Shown here one piece after another: positions 59,690-64,000 of a stretch of 64,000 bases of DNA. Source of the stretch: Mycolicibacter longobardus (GTDB lineage Bacteria > Actinomycetota > Actinomycetes > Mycobacteriales > Mycobacteriaceae); NCBI RefSeq assembly GCF_002102265.1, contig NZ_LQPG01000028.1, positions 1 through 64,000 of the forward strand. Reading direction: 5' to 3'. The notes under the pieces were generated by a model, which searched no databases, was not told where the DNA came from, and worked only from the letters and a program-made list of their open reading frames with translations. Made by a program: the position numbers and the translations under genes. Numbering within the stretch: the stretch's first letter is position 1; each line of letters begins with the position of its first letter.

Positions 59690-62102
59690 CCTACCGCCGG
59701 GAAAATGGTCGTTCTATTTAGTGGGGGCTTGGTGGCCAGGCCCTCCAACCGAACCCAAGCAGGGCGTCCAACACTGGTCTGGCCACTCTGCAGCCAAAGA
59801 GCACGAGGCCGTGGAACTCCAAGCTTTCACAAACGGTCTCACTGCGAGAAACAGCGGGCACACCACGGAAGACGAGCTGATGCGCTTGCGGATCGGCTAC
59901 AACCGTCTGGCGAACGCCGCTGAGCACTGCCGTAGCAAAAGTATCGCTAGCAAAAGCGTCGCGGATGCCGTCGATGAACTCCGTCAGAACTTGACGAGCA
60001 TCGTCAACAGATACGACCAAAAAGTTGACGGCCTCGTCGCACAAAATACGCCCGAGTCGATGGCCGAAGCGGTCAAAGAAATCACCGCCGCGAATGCTGA
60101 AGCGGCCGAACACGGTTCAGATGCCAACGGGAAGATCATCGCAGCAACGCAACAGATGTTCAAGGAGCTGGGCATCGAGGGCGACGCACAACAGTGGCTG
60201 CAAGATAGCGGCGCAAAATTCAGCCCGCCAGCGTCGCGCCTGCCCACCAGCGAAGAACTGACCAGGAAGGCCGCCGGTACCGACGAGCTTCCCTTCCCGT
60301 TCGGTACCGGTGACATGAACAACCATGCAGGTGCCGACAGACTCCCTTTTCCGTTCGGCACCGGCAATACAGACGGCCAATCAGGCGCAGGCAAAGTCGG
60401 TCAACCAAGCGCAAGCCAACCAACTCCCAACGGCGGCTCGACCTTCGGTGGTAACAGCCCAAGCGGACCAACAGCCGCGCAGGGCGGAGCAGCTGAGCAA
60501 GGCGGCGTAGCTGGGGCGTTTGCTGCTCCCGGACAGTCAGGTGGTCAAGGCGGCACCGCCGGACCCCCCAAAACCAGCACACAAGGCAGCGGCGCTCTCG
60601 GCGTCCCCAGTCCCAGCGAAGGTGTAAGCAGCACCCCCGGGCCACCCAACACCAACACACAAGGCAGCGGCGCTCTCGGCGTCCCCAGTCCCAGCGGCAT
60701 ACCAGCCGGCCCGGTCGCCCCGCCCGGCGGCGGTCTCGACCTGCCCGCCGCGCCTTCTGCAGGGGGTGCCGGCGCCCCATCCGCCATGTCCTCCGCCATG
60801 CCAAGCCTCGGCGCTCCCGGCGGCGGCATGCCACCCGGCCTTACAGGTGGCAACCCGGCCCAGGCGTTCGCGTCGGGCATACCCGGCGGGCCGCCTGGGG
60901 CGGGCGGGCCGCCACCGCCGTTGACGCCCGGCGGGACGGGTTCCTCGGGGTTCGGGCAGGCGTCAGCGTCACCGGTTGCCCCGTCGCCGTCAGTGACGCC
61001 GATGGCGGGCGGGATGCTCGGCAACATGGCGCATTTGGCCAGTTCAAGCACGGAGGTCGCTCCGTCGACACCGGCTACGGGCGCGGCACCGGCGGGTGCA
61101 CCGGTAGCTCCAACGGTGTCATCCGGCCCGGCGTCGGTGCCGTCGGCTCCGATCAGCGCCGGCCCGGCAGTCCCGTCGGGTCCGTTGCCCGGCTATGGGG
61201 CAGACCTGCGCCCGGCGAGTGGAGCCGTTCCGGCCACGCCCGCGGCGCCTGTCGGGCCTGCTGGTCCGCCGTCACCGCCACCGGCTGGTGGCCCCACGAC
61301 ACCGACTTCTGGCGGAGCCACGGTGGCATCCACCGGAGATCGTCCGGTACCGGGCAAGCCGGCTCCCGGTATCGGAGGTCCGTCGGGTGCGTCGGTGGCC
61401 GGCAATATGGCGGCCGGGGGCACTGCCGGTGCCGGCGCCGGCACGGCGGCCCGGCGGCTGGCCGAGCACCAGGACTTGCAGCGCAAGGTCGACGCGGTAG
61501 CCCGCCAAGCACCGAACCTCGCCTGGGCGGCCGGGCTTCGCGATGACGAGACCACCACCGTGCTGGTCACCGACCTGGCCGGGGGCTGGATTCCGCCCAC
61601 CGTCAAACTTCCGCCCGGGGTCGCCCTCCTGGATCCGGCGCACCGTCGCCGCGACACCAGCGCCGTCGATCTGCTGGGTGCAGTGATCGCGGCCGCCGCC
61701 CACCAGCCGAACACCTACATCACCGAGGCCGGTCCGAACGATCCGATTCCCGGCAGCGGGGAGCGGGCCCGCTACGGCCAGCACATCGATGAACTGGGGC
61801 CCACGCTCATCGACGTCACCGGAGCCAATCCGCGCTTGCCGCGGATCGTGCAGACCGTGGCGCGTGCGATGGCCCGCAGATCCGGCGTCGCCGACAACGA
61901 AATCGCGCTGTTCCGGCAGGTAGTCACCGAGACACAGGCACGGGTACTGTCGGCCTATCCCCAGCATGCTCCCCGGGATGTGGCCGACTGGATGCTGTTG
62001 GCAGCTATCGACGCCCTGATCGGAGGAAGCGAAGAGCTCGCCCGCTATCACCTCGCGTGGTACCAGGCAGTGACGGTACGGCATGGAGGCGTAACGCCAT
62101 GA
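59682..62102 (+). CDS. Large Pro/Ala-rich protein with Rv3899c-like C-terminus (DUF5631/DUF5632-type)
   Basis: An 806-residue protein. Residues 1-180 are helical, with W-S-G at 32-34 followed by long helices (AKEHEAVELQAFTNGL; SVADAVDELRQNLTSIVNRY), reminiscent of WXG/PPE/EspB-type modules, though no strict YxxxD/E signal is found. Residues 190-590 are Pro/Gly/Ala/Ser low-complexity sequence with a duplicated LPFPFGTG and a 26-residue direct repeat. The C-terminal 220 residues (LAEHQDLQRKVDAVARQAPN, WAAGLRDDETTTVLVTDLAGGWIPP, DWMLLAAIDALIGGSEELARYHLAWYQAV) resemble Rv3899c. GTG at 59682 overlaps paralogue 4. Likely linked to a type VII secretion pathway; no secretion machinery is encoded here. 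Confidence 0.7.
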   Translation: MTDLPPGKWSFYLVGAWWPGPPTEPKQGVQHWSGHSAAKEHEAVELQAFTNGLTARNSGHTTEDELMRLRIGYNRLANAAEHCRSKSIASKSVADAVDELRQNLTSIVNRYDQKVDGLVAQNTPESMAEAVKEITAANAEAAEHGSDANGKIIAATQQMFKELGIEGDAQQWLQDSGAKFSPPASRLPTSEELTRKAAGTDELPFPFGTGDMNNHAGADRLPFPFGTGNTDGQSGAGKVGQPSASQPTPNGGSTFGGNSPSGPTAAQGGAAEQGGVAGAFAAPGQSGGQGGTAGPPKTSTQGSGALGVPSPSEGVSSTPGPPNTNTQGSGALGVPSPSGIPAGPVAPPGGGLDLPAAPSAGGAGAPSAMSSAMPSLGAPGGGMPPGLTGGNPAQAFASGIPGGPPGAGGPPPPLTPGGTGSSGFGQASASPVAPSPSVTPMAGGMLGNMAHLASSSTEVAPSTPATGAAPAGAPVAPTVSSGPASVPSAPISAGPAVPSGPLPGYGADLRPASGAVPATPAAPVGPAGPPSPPPAGGPTTPTSGGATVASTGDRPVPGKPAPGIGGPSGASVAGNMAAGGTAGAGAGTAARRLAEHQDLQRKVDAVARQAPNLAWAAGLRDDETTTVLVTDLAGGWIPPTVKLPPGVALLDPAHRRRDTSAVDLLGAVIAAAAHQPNTYITEAGPNDPIPGSGERARYGQHIDELGPTLIDVTGANPRLPRIVQTVARAMARRSGVADNEIALFRQVVTETQARVLSAYPQHAPRDVADWMLLAAIDALIGGSEELARYHLAWYQAVTVRHGGVTP
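60579..60696 (+). repeat. 78-base-period direct repeat within the Pro/Ala-rich gene
   Basis: A 40-base unit at 60579-60618 recurs exactly at 60657-60696, encoding TQGSGALGVPSPS twice, 26 codons apart. In-frame and DNA-identical, so the duplication is recent or maintained by recombination. Confidence 0.85.
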
Positions 62103-63061
62103 CAGACGACTTCGTGAAGCATTACGGTGCAGACTTCTTGCACATTGCGCTCTCGCAACCCCCGGCGGCCATCCCGCCCGGCCCGGTCCATTCCGGCGGA
62201 TCATCCCCGGTGGATGCCACGATGGCGGCCTTCGGCGCCGCCACCAACTTGAACCTGGTTGAGACGAACACCGAACTCATCAACGATCACCGGGACCGCA
62301 CCGGTCATGCCGCGGACGCCGTGCGTAAGTTCGCCGAGAATGAAGCCGACGCGGTATCGAAGTTCCAGAAGGTCGCCTCGCAGGGTGACGCCCTGATGGC
62401 ACAGCAGGCACCGCAGGACGCGATGGCTGGACCGATGCAGGGTGTCACCGGCGCGATGCAGGGCGTCACCGGTGCACTCAGCGGTGCCCTCGGCGCGGTG
62501 AGCAAGCTGCCACAGGGATTGATGCAGGCCGGCCAGGGTGCCATGCAGCCGCTGATGGGCGCAATGCAGTCCGGTATCGGTGGATTGAGCAAGCTGGGCG
62601 GCGCCTCACTGGCCTCGGATATCACCCCCGATCCCGGATTCGCAGGCGGTGACTTCGGCTCCGGCGGAGGCGGCAGCGGTCTGGGCGTGGGCACCACGCC
62701 GGCCAGCAACCTCGGCCCGCCCCCGGTCCCGGGGACATCGATGCCGACAACGCCCGCCAGCTCCATGGCCAACGCCGGCTCGGCCGCCCCCGCAGGCGGC
62801 GCCCCCGCCGCAGGCGGAGCCGGCGGCGGGATGATGCCGATGATGCCCGGCGGGGCAGGCGCCGGCGGCAAGGGCGGCAAAGACGACAAGACCGACGCGA
62901 AGCGGATCGCTGCCCCCGGCGTGCCCAACGGTCAGCCGGTGAAGGGCCGCACCACGGCCCCACCCAACGTGCCCGTGACGAAGTCCGTCGCAAAGGACGC
63001 GGGCGGGCCCGGTATTACGCCGCTGAAACGCATTGTGGACAAAAACGACTCGTCGAAGTGA
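62099..63061 (+). CDS. Putative type VII secretion-associated protein
   Basis: A 320-residue protein whose ATG at 62099 overlaps the previous stop as ATGA. Residues 35-105 are helical (VDATMAAFGAATNLNLVETN; HAADAVRKFAENEADAVSKF), similar in style to EspC/DUF2580-type substrates. Next come repeated MQGVTGAMQGVTGALSGALG and Met/Gly/Gln-rich segments, then a Gly/Pro/Ala-rich region and a basic C-terminus (GAGGKGGKDDKTDAKRIAAP). Low complexity and position suggest a co-secreted partner of the 806-residue protein. M. tuberculosis has small genes of unknown function beside Rv3899c that could be counterparts, not confirmed. Confidence 0.65.
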   Translation: MTDDFVKHYGADFLHIALSQPPAAIPPGPVHSGGSSPVDATMAAFGAATNLNLVETNTELINDHRDRTGHAADAVRKFAENEADAVSKFQKVASQGDALMAQQAPQDAMAGPMQGVTGAMQGVTGALSGALGAVSKLPQGLMQAGQGAMQPLMGAMQSGIGGLSKLGGASLASDITPDPGFAGGDFGSGGGGSGLGVGTTPASNLGPPPVPGTSMPTTPASSMANAGSAAPAGGAPAAGGAGGGMMPMMPGGAGAGGKGGKDDKTDAKRIAAPGVPNGQPVKGRTTAPPNVPVTKSVAKDAGGPGITPLKRIVDKNDSSK

Positions 63062-63100
63062 TCGAGCGTCGCGGCGGCCGCCCGTAATCAGGCGCGCGGT

Positions 63101-63490
63101 TTATGCCTTGAGGGTTGGGGTGATAGCCGCGCCGATGATCTTCGCGTCGCGGGTGGCGATGGTGAGATTGCGGCGTAAGGCCTGGGCGACAATGATGCGG
63201 TCAAACGGGTCCCGATGATCCCAGGGAAGCCGACCGGCGAGGATCGCATCAGCGGAGTCGATCGTCAGTTCCGTACTGCTCATGTCGCCGATGACGTCGG
63301 TCCAGGTCGACAACAGAGCCGCACCGTCGAGGCGGCCCAGCCGGGTCTTGGTCGCGATCTCCCATGCCGAGGCGGCGCTGATCCAGACCGAGGTTCCCGG
63401 GTCGGACAGGATCGCCAGCGCACCGGCATCCACGCCCCCCGGCTTACTGACCAGCCACAGCAGCGTGTGGGTGTCGAGCAGGATATTCAC
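63101..63490 (-). CDS. VapC-family PIN-domain toxin
   Basis: A 129-residue PIN-domain ribonuclease toxin. Acidic active-site residues are visible in MNILLDTHTLLWLVS (Asp), ISAASAWEIATKTRLGRL (Glu), HRDPFDRIIVAQAL (Asp) and TIATRDAKI (Asp). GTG start overlaps the antitoxin stop as GTGA, the usual VapBC coupling. Such toxins cut specific tRNAs or rRNA; the target is not predictable. Confidence 0.9.
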   Translation of the reverse strand: MNILLDTHTLLWLVSKPGGVDAGALAILSDPGTSVWISAASAWEIATKTRLGRLDGAALLSTWTDVIGDMSSTELTIDSADAILAGRLPWDHRDPFDRIIVAQALRRNLTIATRDAKIIGAAITPTLKA

Positions 63491-63720
63491 GCCTCGGCGT
63501 CTTCCCAGGCAGCAAGTTCTGTCGCCGGCAATGCGTCGTCAAAGTCGTTTGGTACGACCAGGCTCGGCAACTGGCCAAATCTGCGTGGGACAGCTGTGAC
63601 AGGTACCAGCTGCGCGACGGGCTGACCGTGGCTGGTGATGGTGAAGGACGCACCGGCCTTGACGTCGTTCAAGAGCCGATTGAGCTGGTTCTTGGCGTCC
63701 GTGCTGCTGATCGTCTCCAT
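63487..63720 (-). CDS. Phd/YefM-type antitoxin (VapB)
   Basis: A 77-residue antitoxin from the ATG at 63720 (METISSTDAKNQLNRLLNDV); an ATG at 63729 is an alternative. The N-terminal DNA-binding Phd fold continues ASFTITSHGQPVAQLVPV; the acidic C-terminus (PNDFDDALPATELAAWEDAEA) wraps the toxin. It autoregulates the operon with the toxin in typical systems. Confidence 0.9.
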   Translation of the reverse strand: METISSTDAKNQLNRLLNDVKAGASFTITSHGQPVAQLVPVTAVPRRFGQLPSLVVPNDFDDALPATELAAWEDAEA

Positions 63721-63802
63721 GGCAACCATCGTATTTGAGTCGCGCTGGTAGCGCTAGCGTGACTAGCTTGAATGTGGGCTGTCGCCCACCTGCGTCGGCC
63801 CG

Positions 63803-64000
63803 TTACCTCACGCGGCCGGCAATCATCTGCATCACGGTTTCTGCGATCTGATCAGACCGAGGAAGACCTTGGACTACGACATCTATCAACACCGACGACG
63901 CCACGTGATATATGACGCTCTGCGAATATCCAGGGAATACCAGGGCCACGGTAGACGGACCTTGTTTATTCACGCGAAAATTGTAAAGCTTTGCCTGTAA
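63803..64000 (-). CDS. C-terminus of an unidentified protein, cut by window edge
   Basis: An open frame on the minus strand runs from the window edge to a TAA at 63803, giving 65 residues: NFRVNKQGPSTVALVFPGYS, then QSVIYHVASSVLIDVVVQGL and PRSDQIAETVMQMIAGRVR. Regular beta-strand/helix composition and no stops suggest real coding sequence, perhaps the end of a small exported or lipoprotein-like protein. It cannot be identified from the fragment. Confidence 0.6.
   Translation of the reverse strand, partial: LQAKLYNFRVNKQGPSTVALVFPGYSQSVIYHVASSVLIDVVVQGLPRSDQIAETVMQMIAGRVR

Noticed and set aside
63976..63986. ATTGTAAAGC as a further copy of the cluster element
   Set aside because: It lacks the TGACA half-site 14 bases upstream and falls inside the partial coding frame at the window end.

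Overview
The window is high-GC actinobacterial DNA from the family Mycobacteriaceae. The main evidence is a yrbE/mce operon preceded by fadD5, a secreted-type PtpB phosphatase, cyp138, msrA, a DesA3-type desaturase with its reductase, a mycobacterial porin-like protein, proteins resembling type VII secretion substrates, many GTG starts, 4-base ATGA/GTGA stop-start overlaps, and seven TetR-type regulators. Gene order repeatedly matches the Mycobacterium tuberculosis segment Rv0135c to about Rv0172, read in the opposite direction. Blocks present there are missing here and other gene sets sit in their place. These comparisons are from memory of that genome, not from a search.

Layout. 1-7 kb: an mce1-like lipid import operon on the minus strand (yrbE1A-yrbE1B-mceA-B-C-D, mceD cut by the window edge). 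7-10.9 kb: fadD5, a TB18.5-type SRPBCC protein, a hotdog thioesterase and adhE1; the regulator mce1R expected between fadD5 and TB18.5 is absent. 10.9-20.6 kb: an accessory catabolic block (SDR, HpcH/HpaI aldolase, zinc-type dehydrogenase, P450, NIPSNAP-like protein, unknown protein, DUF427 protein, TesB thioesterase, SMP-30 lactonase, second thioesterase, degenerate SDR, TetR). All three of its divergent intergenic regions carry the same element, T(G/T)ACA-N14-TGTAAAG. 20.6-23.9 kb: porin-like protein, FAD-linked oxidase, alpha/beta hydrolase. 23.9-30.6 kb: an aromatic meta-cleavage cluster (FAH-family hydrolase, two VOC dioxygenase-like proteins, MhpA-like hydroxylase, MhpC-like hydrolase, a short amidohydrolase remnant) with a divergent TetR gene and three TGATGA-type palindromes.

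30.6-45.5 kb: return to the conserved core (TetR, a 47-residue protein, ptpB, Rv0148-type dehydrogenase, methyltransferase, DNA glycosylase, Rv0138-0141 homologues, msrA, cyp138 and its TetR). A second accessory operon (VOC, enoyl-CoA hydratase, TetR, hydrolase, P450) lies between the Rv0138 and msrA homologues, behind a KstR-type box. 45.5-56.9 kb: a desaturase/reductase pair with operators and a TetR, a DUF4185 protein, a tandem pair of exported phosphodiesterase-like proteins with duplicated promoters, nitronate monooxygenase, GNAT, M19 dipeptidase, alpha/beta hydrolase and a small VOC protein.

57-63.1 kb: four tandem paralogues of a one-helix membrane protein, each preceded by the same TACCAT box 6-7 bases before its GTG. 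They are followed by a large Pro/Ala-rich protein with a C-terminus like Rv3899c and by a second low-complexity secreted-type protein. The window closes with a VapBC-type toxin-antitoxin pair and the C-terminus of an unidentified gene.

Most promising for new biology are the P450/aldolase/lactonase block with its shared element and the four-paralogue plus type VII-like locus. Functions in the accessory blocks are inferred from families and neighbours; substrates are unknown.
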